Assembly (NCBI GenBank): GCA_037043015.1 | Contig: CM073330.1 | Location: 12,728,512-12,792,511, forward strand | Direction: 5' to 3' | DNA length: 64,000 bases | Origin: Bryum argenteum | Lineage: Eukaryota > Streptophyta > Bryopsida > Bryales > Bryaceae | Shown: one piece after another, positions 22,663 to 33,349 of the stretch | Numbering within the stretch: the first letter of the stretch is position 1 | How the letters are laid out: every line of letters begins with the position of its first letter | Made by a program: the position numbers and the translations under genes | The notes under the pieces: model-generated | Told to the model about the DNA's origin: nothing | Databases searched by the model: none | The model's input: the letters and a program-made list of their open reading frames with translations, nothing else

Positions 22663-22772
22663 ACAAAATAATCAAAAACATCCATGGCATGTTGCACCAC
22701 TATCTCATCATCCTCATCATCCTCTAAAAACTTTGCATGAGACTGAAGCAAGCGAGATCTCCATGAATCCAT
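22659..22772 (-). pseudogene. PIF/Harbinger transposase N-terminus remnant
   Basis: From ATG at 22772 the minus strand encodes MDSWRSRLLQSHAKFLEDDE followed by an acidic and hydrophobic stretch up to AMDVFDYF. This resembles the start of plant PIF/Harbinger transposases. After about 22659 the frame only runs antisense through the MYB-like gene, so the catalytic part (DDE) has been deleted. The two element genes now face each other tail to head across the deletion. Confidence 0.45.
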
Positions 22773-22779
22773 ATTCACA

Positions 22780-24640
22780 ATGTGGAGAAAGAGAGAAATA
22801 TTGGTGCACACAATTGTGGAGAAAGAGAGGGAGAGCACTACTGGAGCGCTTAGTTTTTGTACATGGAGGCTGCTGATCAGCAATCTTTGGATGCCTCAAG
22901 CCAAGCCCTAGACAGTGCGGCTGACCGGGTCAAGTCAAGGGAGCGGGGGTCCCCAGGCGCTATTCTACAGATGGCGCGACTGCGTGGTGGAGATCAAATT
23001 CATGAACAATGATGTTTCAGATGTGAACAGGAACAAGATGCCGCGTTAAACTGCACTTGGCGTACCTGATGCCGCAGGAAGCAGTGGAGATGCTCTTAGC
23101 AGATGAGGCTTGAGCCAGATCAGCAGCTGGTGGTCCCAGCACATTATTATTTATTTTTTTTGAATCAATCGATGTATTTATCAATTGAGGAATACATCTT
23201 CCCATTGGGGGCTGAGCGTCCCAGCACATTATTGTCCCAGCACATTATTGTCAACATCAACTGTGAGCATGCAAACTTCACGTGTCCATCGCCCCTCTTC
23301 CCAGGCCCTGCATGAAGGATGTAGACTCTTTCTACAAGATCTCAAGCTGTTTGAAGAAGAGTGGCACGGAACCTCGAAGGCACTTCAGGTAGGTAGCTAG
23401 GCCTCGGCTGAGATCGACGCAATTGCGAGAGGAGCCATATGATGATGGAGTGAGCTGAGGAGGTTAGTGACATCACTGCACACGAGGAGGCTGTCTCATC
23501 CAGCTATCTGTGCCAGATACACTTGTGGATCCGGCAGTTGCTGTGGGCACATGGAGCAAACGGCCATGGCAAATTGCCTGGGCTTGATGGCTGGCGGGCC
23601 CCACACCCCCAATTGCATGGCAGCAAGTGGCACCCTCTTTTTTGGAATTTCAGATGCTTAAGGTTAAGAGTTCGGATGTTGGGGCCCTCTTTTTCCCCTC
23701 ACTCGAAGTTAGGTCGAAGTTAGGTCCAGGGACTCTCTCTCCTCGGAACGGAGAGCGGAGAGCCTTTGCAGAGAGACGGTTTAGATTGACGTTCGTGAGG
23801 AAGGGTGTTGATTTTAGCGTTAATTTTTGTTTACATTTGTTGCTCGCACACATGATTGGTTGAGCGAAGTGAGGGAGAGGTAAACAAACGGGAGTCGCAC
23901 GCGAAGAGCGGACTCTTCCGTCTGCCTGGGTTTGATCAAACCCGGAGACTTCGCTGCCGCACATACGCTTTCAAACCCCGCCGTTTGCTTCATGTGCGCA
24001 GGGCAAGTGTTTTCCAGGGAATCCTGATCCACCCGCCGCTCGCTTTGTCTGGTGAATTGTTAGCCAGGTCGTGTTCTAGGGAACTGAAGTAAGGGGATAT
24101 TAAGTATTTTGAGACAATTTGCAATCTCAATTTAAATCGGTGGTTAAAAATAGTAAATCTGGTGTCAAGTAAAATGAGACTCAATTGAAAATGAGACTCG
24201 AATGAACCCAACAAAAGAATGTAATTTGAACCCTCGATACCAAAAATTCTATTAATATATTTGTTGATCATTAATATTCATTATTTTGAGACGGAAAGTA
24301 TATTGAGACTACTTCACATCTCATTACTCGAGTCATAGATTGCAAGCTTCGAGGACCAAAAAGTATTATGCATGATGAATATCATTACTTTAAAGAAAAA
24401 TATATATAAGAAGTAATCCGATCAAAGGACATATTAATTTCTATAGGGAAATAAAATTATCACAACACCAATGGAAGGAAATAATCCCATAGAAATAAAT
24501 TGAAATGGATATATCATCTTACTATAAATAGATAAATCATCTCTAGAAGTAGTGTCATACTACTCTAATTTGCGTTGGCTACATTGCGATGAGAAAGAAT
24601 GCACCATTGTAACTAATATAAGCTAATATAACTATATATT
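22780..24640. other. Intergenic, no gene seen
   Basis: Contains small ORFs without motifs. TCCCAGCACATTATT occurs three times within 23130-23250. AT-rich from about 24100. No RNA gene or element boundary could be fixed. Confidence 0.45.
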
Positions 24641-24650
24641 AATATGAGAA

Positions 24651-25409
24651 CTACTCATCAAACTCGATAATTGAGTCTTTAATAATTGAAATTTGTAGCT
24701 CCGGTATGCACATCTTGGGATTAACGGTTTCAAGACGAAATCTTGGCTTCCAAGCTCCCATGATTGATGATGTAGCCACCCAAGTTGGATCATAATCCAT
24801 ATCTTTACACCAAGAGTTACCTCTTCTTGTATCCCACCCTTCGTAAGTGTCAGGATTGACATGTTTCGAAGATACCGGCTTCCAATACTCAATGTGGATT
24901 TCTTGAGGATGCTCGACACTAGCATTTGGATTGCTCAAAGCACGAGCTATCCAAAATTTCTTGAGATCTCCATCAGCCGGACGTAGCACAAGTAGGTATC
25001 CCTCATAAACATCCCGTCCAACTCGGAATGATGCTTGTGGACGATCTCGTATTTGTCCTACGAACGGAGGATCAACAGCAAATTCCTCGCGTAATTCTCC
25101 GTTATCTTCAAATCGATCCTCTTCACTTGGAGAGTACCTAGAAGTGGGCCAAAATCCATCCCTAAATGTTGATGGAGTAGGGACGGGTAAATCTAAAGCC
25201 TCACGAACTGCTTTCCAATAGTAAATGAATTGCTCATGATGTCTACGATAGTCCCTTGTTGGATCCGCATCCGCCAAAGATTCCCACAAGCTCACAAAAC
25301 CACTAATTCCCTTTCGAATGTCTTCAATATTCTTCATTTCGTTTGGAACTAGTAACGTAGGATCTCCAAGAGGAACCCGAGGTTGACCATTTGGCAAAAC
25401 TTTCCACAA
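24651..25409 (-). CDS. C-terminal part of DUF7869-like element gene A
   Basis: A frame of about 250 residues that begins (reading LRLWKVLPNGQPRVPLGDP) where the transposase-like ORF upstream stops, shifted by one base. It contains EMKNIEDIRKGISGFVSLW, YRRHHEQFIYYWKAVREALD, VYEGYLLVLRPADGDLKKFW, HIEYWKP and a C-terminus IIKDSIIEFDE. The copy at 60 kb has matching segments (EDEIMKGIDGFI; NLRRIIEFEES) at the same place behind its own catalytic ORF, so both ORFs belong to one protein. The stop and shift near 25411 are either decay or a missed short intron. Function is unknown; a possible DNA- or chromatin-binding tail of the transposase. Confidence 0.55.
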   Translation of the reverse strand: MWKVLPNGQPRVPLGDPTLLVPNEMKNIEDIRKGISGFVSLWESLADADPTRDYRRHHEQFIYYWKAVREALDLPVPTPSTFRDGFWPTSRYSPSEEDRFEDNGELREEFAVDPPFVGQIRDRPQASFRVGRDVYEGYLLVLRPADGDLKKFWIARALSNPNASVEHPQEIHIEYWKPVSSKHVNPDTYEGWDTRRGNSWCKDMDYDPTWVATSSIMGAWKPRFRLETVNPKMCIPELQISIIKDSIIEFDE

Positions 25410-25410
25410 C

Positions 25411-27465
25411 CTAACCCCGCACTATCTTGAGGAAGCCACTCGCTATCCGTGCATAGAATTTTATCTTCGCATCAAAGGCCACCGGAAGCATCTCTAAAAA
25501 CCTAAATTGTTGGGCACTAGTATGCCCGGATAACGCCTCGTCGCCATCACAGAGGTAACCTTTGATGAACGTCTTGAAATCCGGAACTTCCTCAATTAAG
25601 TGAGGAATTACCGGCTTATCCTCTGTGTCCATAAAAGATCTCATGAGAAGGGGAACAGTAGGGTAGCTGTTGGTCTTGAGTTTACTACTCCATCGCCCGA
25701 AAAGAGCATCAATATCCTCATGAGTGTGACCCACAATAAGGAAGTTCAAGTAAATCTCTCTAAAAACGCCCTTGTAAACGAGCAATGAAAAGAATGCAAA
25801 AACAAATCGATTCTTATTATCCCCGCAAGCATTATCAAGCTGCATGTGTAGCACCGGAGGAAGAGGCTTTCCCGGAATCGGAGCCTCCGGGAGAAGACCA
25901 AGCGAATCCAAGCACATGTCCGCCCCATCCAAAACAGCCTCAGAGAGAGGGCTACTTCTACCACCACCAAACAACTGCCTGGAAGAGCACTTTGGAGGAG
26001 ATTCCAAATCTCTTAACAGTTGAGCAAATGAACCGATAGTATGATTAGAATCCGTGGGATATATATCCAGGCCGTAATGTGCGTAACGTACATCTCCGTG
26101 TCCATGAGCAATCATGCCTGTGATGGAAACCGGCAATTTCATGAAGGAATCGGTCGATTTACTCTTGTGTGAGAATTGCGGAGAGGCTGTCTTGGAATGA
26201 TCCATTTTGTCATGAATAATGCACAAAGATGATTCGGGTCGTGCCTCAGACTCTGAACGGTTGCTATAATATAGTAACCTATGCGCCATTTGAGAAGTAT
26301 TATGACGTTTGAATTTGGCATCATGAAGAGCCCATGCGCGACTGCCTCGAGTACTGGATGCTCGAAGTTGTTTGATTTTGTCACATTCACCACATCGTGC
26401 AAATGTGTCACCTTTTTGCTTGGAATAGTACTCTTGGAATGATTCTTGCCGGATCCTACTTAGAGCAGAATTTGATATAGGAGGAAGACCGTGGACGGCA
26501 TTGATAGCATTCACCTCGGGTAAATTGTCCCTCCAGCGGAAGGAGGAGGGCAAGCATTTGGACACTACCTTCTCGCCTGTATCAATAGTCTTTGTTCGAT
26601 GCGGCATGAGATCGGCAGCATTTTCCACAATGGCTTGAAGGGATGCTGTGGCTTGCAATGTCTGGATACGAGGTTTCTTTGATCCACAGTTTCCATGGTC
26701 CTCTGCTTGCTGTCCGTCTTGATAGGCATACCTCCACCGGAAAAATGTGGCACGTGACACACCCATAATCAGGTACCACGCCACGCAACACACCTCAATA
26801 CCCTCCAACATAATCATGTCATTTCCGTCGGCCGCTTCGTGGACTTGACCATGCACACTAAGGAGACAATGTTTTCTGAAGTAAACATCACCGCGAACAT
26901 AGAACTGGAACCTCAGATCTTTAATTTTGGCTCGAGGATAGGGCTGCACACAGTTCTTTGGACAACAATAAGTTGTTGAAACGAAGTTGATGGACTCCGG
27001 TGTAAGAAAGTACTCCTTCTTTGGTGGTGAATCTCGAAGACGTCTTTGACGTTTGCTCTCGTACTGACGGAGACCAACTCGTGGTGGCCGACCAAAAACC
27101 TTGCAAGCTCCATTGAAGATGGCGCGTTGGTCGTGGTCGTAGAGGCTTGCTCCGTTGAGAAGGACATGCTTGATCGGCCATGCACGCAAAGAGTAGATCC
27201 AACCGAAAGGAACCTCTGCTTCTACTAATGACTCTGCAATCTGCACGCAGACAAAGTCGGATCCAAGAGGCCGACCACCAGACTCTGGGACAATGCTAGA
27301 GTCAACCGATTGACAAACAGCTTTTGCAACTTCGACACCGGCGTCATTCAGAAGAGTGACACATTTCGACACCCATGATGAGCGGCTAAAACCCTCGCAC
27401 TGTGCAACTCCGTCAGGAAGAACTGGTGGACGGAAATCGACACCATTGACGACGAAAGTCTCCAT
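25411..27465 (-). CDS. DUF7869-like putative transposase, copy A
   Basis: A 684-residue ORF from ATG at 27465. Features in order: a Cys cluster YCCPKNC; a helix-turn-helix-like stretch VSRATFFRWRYAYQDG; a CxxC pair in DTFARCGECDK; and a core LCIIHDKMDHSKT, ITGMIAHGHGDVRYAHY, PVLHMQLDNACGDNKNRF and VGHTHEDIDALFGRW. The D of IHDKMD, the D of QLDN and the E/D of HTHEDID are spaced like the three acidic residues of an RNase-H-fold (DDE/D) nuclease; this is my inference. The core is the one I associate with DUF7869 proteins, which are multicopy in mosses and some other eukaryotes. It has no introns here. A palindrome array (27583-28221) lies just upstream. It continues after a frameshift at 25409. 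Confidence 0.75.
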   Translation of the reverse strand: METFVVNGVDFRPPVLPDGVAQCEGFSRSSWVSKCVTLLNDAGVEVAKAVCQSVDSSIVPESGGRPLGSDFVCVQIAESLVEAEVPFGWIYSLRAWPIKHVLLNGASLYDHDQRAIFNGACKVFGRPPRVGLRQYESKRQRRLRDSPPKKEYFLTPESINFVSTTYCCPKNCVQPYPRAKIKDLRFQFYVRGDVYFRKHCLLSVHGQVHEAADGNDMIMLEGIEVCCVAWYLIMGVSRATFFRWRYAYQDGQQAEDHGNCGSKKPRIQTLQATASLQAIVENAADLMPHRTKTIDTGEKVVSKCLPSSFRWRDNLPEVNAINAVHGLPPISNSALSRIRQESFQEYYSKQKGDTFARCGECDKIKQLRASSTRGSRAWALHDAKFKRHNTSQMAHRLLYYSNRSESEARPESSLCIIHDKMDHSKTASPQFSHKSKSTDSFMKLPVSITGMIAHGHGDVRYAHYGLDIYPTDSNHTIGSFAQLLRDLESPPKCSSRQLFGGGRSSPLSEAVLDGADMCLDSLGLLPEAPIPGKPLPPVLHMQLDNACGDNKNRFVFAFFSLLVYKGVFREIYLNFLIVGHTHEDIDALFGRWSSKLKTNSYPTVPLLMRSFMDTEDKPVIPHLIEEVPDFKTFIKGYLCDGDEALSGHTSAQQFRFLEMLPVAFDAKIKFYARIASGFLKIVRG

Positions 27466-27582
27466 CCTACAAATAAGATTGAAGAAGATTGAGAAGATAG
27501 CTTAGTGCTTGTTTAATAGCAAACGAGATGAGAAAACATGAATTCCGTTGAGTATAAACTAGCTGTATGTTAACCTGAGCGA

Positions 27583-28221
27583 TTGCATGATTAACCCGGC
27601 CGGGGATAACTATGCAACTGACAAAAAAATAAGAATTATCCCCGGCCCGGGGATAACAAACAAACTTCCCACTAATAACCATATCCCGACCGGGGATAAA
27701 AATACTTCGAGGCGCTTGGTTAGTTATCCCGGGCGAGATTACCATGCAACGGAAGTAAATACTTATATCCCCGGGCCGGGGATAATAGTTATTTTGTGGC
27801 GGTCGAATAGTTATCCCCGGGCCGGGATAACTATGTAACCGCCACGAAATACTATTATCCCCGGGCGGGATAATAGTTTCTTGTGGGCGGTTACAAAGTT
27901 ATCCCCGGGCCGAGGATAACTATGTAACCTCCCACAAAATACTATTATCCCCGGGCCGGGGATAATAGTTTCTTGTGGGCGGTTACATTGTTATCCCCGG
28001 GCCGGGGATAACTATTCGACCGCCAAAAAATAACTATTATCCCCGGGCCAGGGATAATAGTTTCGTGTGGGCGGTTACATAGTTATCCCCGGCCCGGGGA
28101 TAATGGTTTTAATGGATGGATGCATGTTTATCCCCGGGCCGTGGATAATAATCGGAGCTTAGCATATGGAAATAATCCCCACAGACAAGAGAAATTATCC
28201 CGGCCCGGGGATAACTTCCAT
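27583..28221. repeat. Palindrome array 1 (about 14 copies)
   Basis: The palindrome TATCCCCGGCCCGGGGATA, or its variant with a GGGCC core, recurs about every 45 bp, roughly 14 times. The spacers alternate between one sequence and its reverse complement (ACTATGTAACCGCCAC... then ...GTGGGCGGTTACATAGT), so larger nested palindromes also exist. Some copies have single-base changes on one arm. The array lies 5' of the minus-strand transposase-like gene. No ORF is convincing here. Confidence 0.95.
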
Positions 28222-29002
28222 TCTATTAATAGTAAGTCTTGAATTATCGGCATTCATGCCTTGCACTCGATTTGCGAACATCGCTCACTGCGAGTGCGAA
28301 TTGAAAAAGATAAACAAGGGCTCGCAAAATCGAACAAAACCAAGCACAAAAATCGATCTTAATACTGAATTCGAAAAGAAACATGAGGAGCGAGAGTCAT
28401 AACTTGAATCACTCTCAAACTAATGCAACAATACTGAAACCTATAAATGCGAAACTACATCAGACGCATTGAGCACCAACTGAAACTCCTTCTACACACA
28501 CAGAACCTTGAATCTACACACCGGAACGAAATACGAAACGAAGCGCACCTTGAGAGCACGATAGAGAGTGAGAAGAAAATGAAATGACACTTGAGAAACC
28601 GAGTACGCAACCCGAGCCCGACCCCAACGGGTACATCGTGAGAGTATCTCGATGCCCGAAATCGTGCAAAAAGCGGACAGGTTTTTGTCGCAATATGGAT
28701 TTTGTCTTGATTGGGAATCTAAATACGATTCCACTTTTTCAAACTGAAATTTGAAAAAATTAGGCGGCAAAGATGGTTCGGCGGGAAATTGATTTTGGAG
28801 GGAAACCCATTTCTAAATATCGGTTTTTTATTTTTTACAAAAAATATTGTATTATAGTTTTCTCTACAAAATTGAACATTGTATACATAACTATGAGAAG
28901 TGGAAAAAGAAATACGAATTCGTATTAGTGTATTTATTGAATAAACTATAATAACTACAAAATTAGAGTTATATAATATATTTAGTATATTGTAGTATGT
29001 TG
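28222..29002. other. Intergenic, no gene seen
   Basis: Ordinary composition to about 28790, then strongly AT-rich. ORFs at 28166-28402 and 28492-28770 carry no motif I recognise. Confidence 0.45.
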
Positions 29003-29153
29003 TATTATATTATATTATATTATATTATATTATATTATATTATATTATATTATATTATATTATATTATATTATATTATATTATATTATATTATATTATAT
29101 TATATTATATTATATTATATTATATTATATTATATTATATTATATTATATTAT
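29003..29153. repeat. (TATTA)n microsatellite, about 30 units
   Basis: An uninterrupted pentanucleotide repeat of about 150 bp. The flanking AT-rich sequence out to 30060 contains degenerate TATTATAC-like motifs, probably decayed repeat. Confidence 0.95.
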
Positions 29154-30583
29154 ACTAATTATACGATAGAATATATTACTATATAATACTATGTGATACG
29201 ATATTAAACTATATTAAATTGTATAGTTACCATTGTGTTAAGTTATGCTATAATAGATTATATTGTCCTATATGTTTAAAATTTATGTGAAATAAATAAT
29301 TATTATTTTGTATTCTATTATACTATATTATACTATATTGTACTATAGTATACTAAATAATACGATACTATACTTTATTAGAATATATCATACTATTATT
29401 TCTATAATTTCCAATATTTTCCTATATTATACTTGAATTATATTGTTTTATATTGTATTATAAAGTTTTTTTAGTACTTTATAAAATATAGAAATTGTTA
29501 TTTTATATTATATTATATTCTATTATGATATATTTTCCCATATGAAAATGATTTACATTATTTTTGTTATGTAATATTATATGATAATGAGATATTATTA
29601 TGTTTTTAAACATATTTATATTATCGTTTCATATAGTATTACAATAATATATACTATGTTATATTATATTTTAGTACATTATATTACGTTATACTATATT
29701 ATGCAATATTAAATTGTATACCATTATGTTGAGGTATGTTATGTTAGATTATAATTATTACACTATATGATTATAATTATTGTACTATATGATTATCATT
29801 TGTCAATTCATATTTCAAGATTTTTAAAGTTATTCCTTTTTTCATTTGGAATCATTTCTAATTTGATATTTTGCCCAATCCCCTTTAACTCCGAAATATA
29901 AAAAAAGGAAGAAGTTTGGTATATTATAATATATTATACTATAGTTTATTATCTTATATTAAAGGATATTCAGTAAGATTTAATAAATACTATTATATTC
30001 TATTGAACTATATTGTATAATATTATACTCTATAATACTATATCTTAATATGTTAGTTTATGTTATATTATAATTATTATAATTCATTTTATGTACATAA
30101 ACTTTATTTTTCATAATAGTAATGACAACTAGCTTGAGAGAATTCAAATTACGCCTTTGAAGGCTTGGATTGAATGACTCACACATTAGAAATGCTATTT
30201 AGAAACCCTAAATTCTATACACTAAATCCTATACTAAACCCTTAACCCTAAACACTTATTTAACTTTGAATCATAACTTCTACAGTTTAAAAGATGATAA
30301 ACTTGCGTGGTAGTTACTTTGAATTTCAATTTGTATCAATGGAAAATTATCATAAAACACAAATTGTAGAATTCTTCAGTTGAACACTATATCAAGAAAA
30401 AACCCAATCAAGAACAAGAAATATGTGTATTTTATATAAAAAGAGACTTGTACCGATAACAAAATTTAAGACAAACAATTGTCTTGCAATGGTGCAAACT
30501 ACCTCAAAACTTGGAATGGAATATTTAGGATTTTTTTGGCATGTTAATAATTTCTAGGCCAATTTCTCATTTTTATTTGTAAC
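29154..30583. other. AT-rich tract without genes
   Basis: Very AT-rich, with degenerate TATAT/TATTA repeats to about 30060. CCCTAAA-like telomere-type words occur near 30200-30250 but not as an array. 30360-30583 is the 3' flank of the minus-strand dioxygenase-like gene. Confidence 0.6.
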
Positions 30584-32137
30584 CTAACTTTCACAATCTT
30601 CATTATCCATAAGATTTCTATACTTGGTAACTTTCCAAGTAATAGGATTTTTACTTTGTAGTTGATTTTCAACTCTCGTACAAATTGCTTCTTTATTAAC
30701 CAGAGCACAACCAATCTTAAAATCAGTGTCTGATAATGAATTGGAATCAAATCGTAACGTTCCATGGCTAATATATTTGCTAAATACAAATATACCAGCT
30801 CCGTTATTATTTTCGAACTTCATACAATGTTGGAAAATTCCAAATTCACCTCCTTTGGGATGTCCCTCATTGAACCAACATATAAAAGAACAATTAAAAT
30901 CAAATATGTCTATGTGTGGCTTAATAAAAGAATTCTTGGATAAATGTAACTGATGCACTTGTGTTGGATATGAATTTAAACCAATTGATATGCAATCTAT
31001 AGCTTGGAATTGATTTGTAAAAAATTCTTTAACTGGATGACCAAATAAATCCAATGCCTTCCACATTTTTGTTGCAAGAGAATCTCCTATACGTCTGAAA
31101 GCAAGTTTTTTGCTTTGAGGCATGTTTTTCCGATCATATGGTACCACATCTCCTCTTGAGTCTACTCCTCCATGAGCTATGTACCCATGGCCGACGGACT
31201 TATAATGACCCCTTTTTGGGTCTGTTTGATTGGACCTCCCCTTGTACGGAGCAGTTTCATAATATATATCTGCTTCAGCTAATGTGCTTTGATATGCAAC
31301 CAGATCATTATTCCATATTTTAGGTATATAAATGAATAAAACATGATTCAGTGATAAAGTGCTTGGATTTAATATTTTATCATTTATTATTTTATTACCA
31401 TCTAATAATAATAAAGCAATAGATGTTGTTGGTATAAGATGATTGTCTCCATAAACTTCTTGCCATGCATTTTCAAATTTGATATTCTCCCAATATGGTG
31501 TTTCTTTTTTACTTTTATCTGCTGGAATGCTTGTGTAGCTAATAACAATTCTCATGTCAGTTTTTATATCAAATTTCTTGAGAATAAATAATTCAAGATA
31601 TCCTTTTTGCATCAATGCACATTGAAGTATCTTGTTTAAAAGCGGCATCTTCTTTTTGTTTTCTTCACTCCTTTTTTGTAAAAAGATTTGTAATCGATCA
31701 AAAGTATCATGAAAATCTAGTAAAGAAGTTATTTCAATATCTTTAGTGATCGATGTATCTAAGATATATTTTGTGTGCTTTTGGAAATCAACGTTCAACA
31801 AATTTTCACATATGGGACAATGTGATGTCTTTTCAAGGCAAGTACCACAAATTTTGTGGCAATAATGAACATAATATTGTTGTTTTGCAAGAATAGGCAA
31901 TTCTACTCTAGATGTTGGGTTCATAAATATTTTATGGAAATACTCGCACTCTAAAGTTTTTTTGCATGAAAGAACATACAAACAATCGAATAGTTTTTGA
32001 GAGTGTTGTGGAGCTTTACAACCTCTCGTTTTAGAATCATATATTAACTCTAAAACATTTTGCGATTCTATGAAGTTAAGGGCAGTCACTTGTGCAATTC
32101 TAGGTTTTTTTGCCTCATGTACTACAACCTCATCCAT
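30584..32137 (-). CDS. RING-like / 2OG-Fe(II) dioxygenase-like protein
   Basis: A single uninterrupted 517-residue ORF from ATG at 32137. Residues 91-110 (HYCHKICGTCLEKTSHCPIC) look like the second half of a RING or related zinc finger; the first CxxC pair is not clear. The C-terminal domain has PHIDIFDFN (H408, D410), PKGGEFGIFQ near 428-436 and YISHGT (H458): the HxD...H iron triad with a Gly-rich strand between, as in 2OG-Fe(II) dioxygenases. It recalls the TET/JBP and other element-encoded oxygenases, but the clade is not certain; the 2OG-binding Arg or Lys is not assigned. The codons are far more AT-rich than those of the neighbouring ParB-like gene. It may be an element-borne or transferred gene; substrate unknown. 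Confidence 0.6.
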   Translation of the reverse strand: MDEVVVHEAKKPRIAQVTALNFIESQNVLELIYDSKTRGCKAPQHSQKLFDCLYVLSCKKTLECEYFHKIFMNPTSRVELPILAKQQYYVHYCHKICGTCLEKTSHCPICENLLNVDFQKHTKYILDTSITKDIEITSLLDFHDTFDRLQIFLQKRSEENKKKMPLLNKILQCALMQKGYLELFILKKFDIKTDMRIVISYTSIPADKSKKETPYWENIKFENAWQEVYGDNHLIPTTSIALLLLDGNKIINDKILNPSTLSLNHVLFIYIPKIWNNDLVAYQSTLAEADIYYETAPYKGRSNQTDPKRGHYKSVGHGYIAHGGVDSRGDVVPYDRKNMPQSKKLAFRRIGDSLATKMWKALDLFGHPVKEFFTNQFQAIDCISIGLNSYPTQVHQLHLSKNSFIKPHIDIFDFNCSFICWFNEGHPKGGEFGIFQHCMKFENNNGAGIFVFSKYISHGTLRFDSNSLSDTDFKIGCALVNKEAICTRVENQLQSKNPITWKVTKYRNLMDNEDCES

Positions 32138-32424
32138 CTTTACAATAAAGTGGATAATTATAGACTAATGGAATATAAGGCAATAAAGTTTAACGCACAA
32201 AATATCTATATATATTATAATAAATATAATATATAGTCTTAACATTATATAGTTACTTAAACAAGCTTTTAATGTGCTTTTCAAATTAAAAATAGAAAAT
32301 GTAAAAGTCTATAGTAAGTTTTAAAAATGTAAAAGTCTATAATAAGTTTTAAAAATCTAAAATTCTAAAATAAGATTTAAAAATGTAAAAGTATAAATTC
32401 AAACTTTACCTCGGGCTTCAATTA
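32138..32424. other. AT-rich leader of the dioxygenase-like gene
   Basis: Very AT-rich, with a short repeated motif AAAATGTAAAAGTCTATAAT near 32295-32395. It would contain the promoter of the minus-strand gene starting at 32137. No distinct TATA box can be chosen in this composition. Confidence 0.4.
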
Positions 32425-32700
32425 CTCCAGCTAGGGCCCCAACTGATGCAGTTGGGGGCCCCAACTATTCCAGTTGGGGCCCCAACTGATGCAGCTGGGG
32501 GCCCCAACTATTCCAGTTGGGGCCCCAACTAGTGCAGCTGGGGACCCCAACTATTCCAGCTGGGGCCCCAACTAGTGCAGCTGGGGGCCCCAACTATTCC
32601 AGCTGGGGCCCCAACTGATGCAGCTGGGGGCCCCAACTATTCCAGCTGGGGCTCCAACTAGTGCAGCTGGGGGCCCCAACTATTCAAAATGGGCCCCGAC
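32425..32700. repeat. GGGGCCCC-centred minisatellite
   Basis: About twelve half-units of ~21 bp alternate between GGCCCCAACTATTCCAGCTG and GGCCCCAACTGATGCAGCTG types, each centred on the palindrome GGGGCCCC. It is a sharp GC island in AT-rich sequence, about 290 bp upstream of the dioxygenase-like ORF. Confidence 0.95.
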
Positions 32701-33251
32701 TAAAGCAAAACAAACCAAGACAATTCTCTTTCTCGCTACACTAAAAATTATAGTTGGTATTGACAACATTAATTACGAATAACAACACCAATTGTCAACA
32801 AAGGTGGAATTGTAGCAACTATAATTGTCAATTCCAACACCAATTATATTCTTTTTATTTAATTATGAAAAGAATCTTATTTATTTTACTAAATTTAACC
32901 GTGTAGATCTAATTTAGGGTTTAAGGTCTTTATACTATCTTTGATCGCAACTTCACATACTACACTTAGACAAAACTTTTTAGAACAAGCCATGAATTAA
33001 TTAGTATTCTAACTAAACACATATTAAAACCACGAAGGAAATACAACTTTATTTGTGTACAAAACTAAGTGAATATTTCTACAAAAGAATATAGAATGAA
33101 TAGGCGAGTTTAAACTTGAATAAAATGTTCTAATATAATTCAAATGGATTTGAATACCAAATATTAGAAATATTTTGTAGTATTAAATTAAAATAATCGC
33201 AATTGATATGTAAACCAAGTGTTTTTTAAAAATTAAAATAAAAAAATTCAA
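32701..33251. other. Dispersed-repeat remnant, no gene
   Basis: 32868-32955 matches 53225-53315 in inverted orientation (TAGATCTAATTTAGGGTTTA on this strand), so it is a copy of a dispersed repeat. The flank 32740-32850 carries imperfect inverted motifs GTTGGTATTGACAA and TTGTCAATTCCAACA. No gene recognised. Confidence 0.5.
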
Positions 33252-33349
33252 ATGGCCATCATGAAAGTACATGACCATGGTCATGTGAATAGCCATGAAC
33301 ATGCGCATGGCCATTCGCATGACCATGGTCATGTACTTTCATGATGGCC
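33252..33349 (+). other. 32-bp perfect hairpin with a His-rich 30-codon ORF
   Basis: The arms 33254-33285 and 33318-33349 are perfect inverted copies (GGCCATCATGAAAGTACATG at the outer end), with a 32-bp loop. An ATG at 33252 opens 30 codons ending TGA at 33342-33344. Ten residues are His, mostly in alternating pattern (HDHGHVNSHEHAHGHSHDHG). This resembles the His-rich loops of zinc transporters, but the hairpin symmetry itself generates much of the pattern. Whether it is translated is unknown. Confidence 0.5.

Noticed and set aside
30584-32137. Giant-virus origin of the dioxygenase-like ORF
   Set aside because: AT-rich, intronless and unlike its neighbours, but no other viral hallmark gene is nearby. 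Composition alone is not enough.
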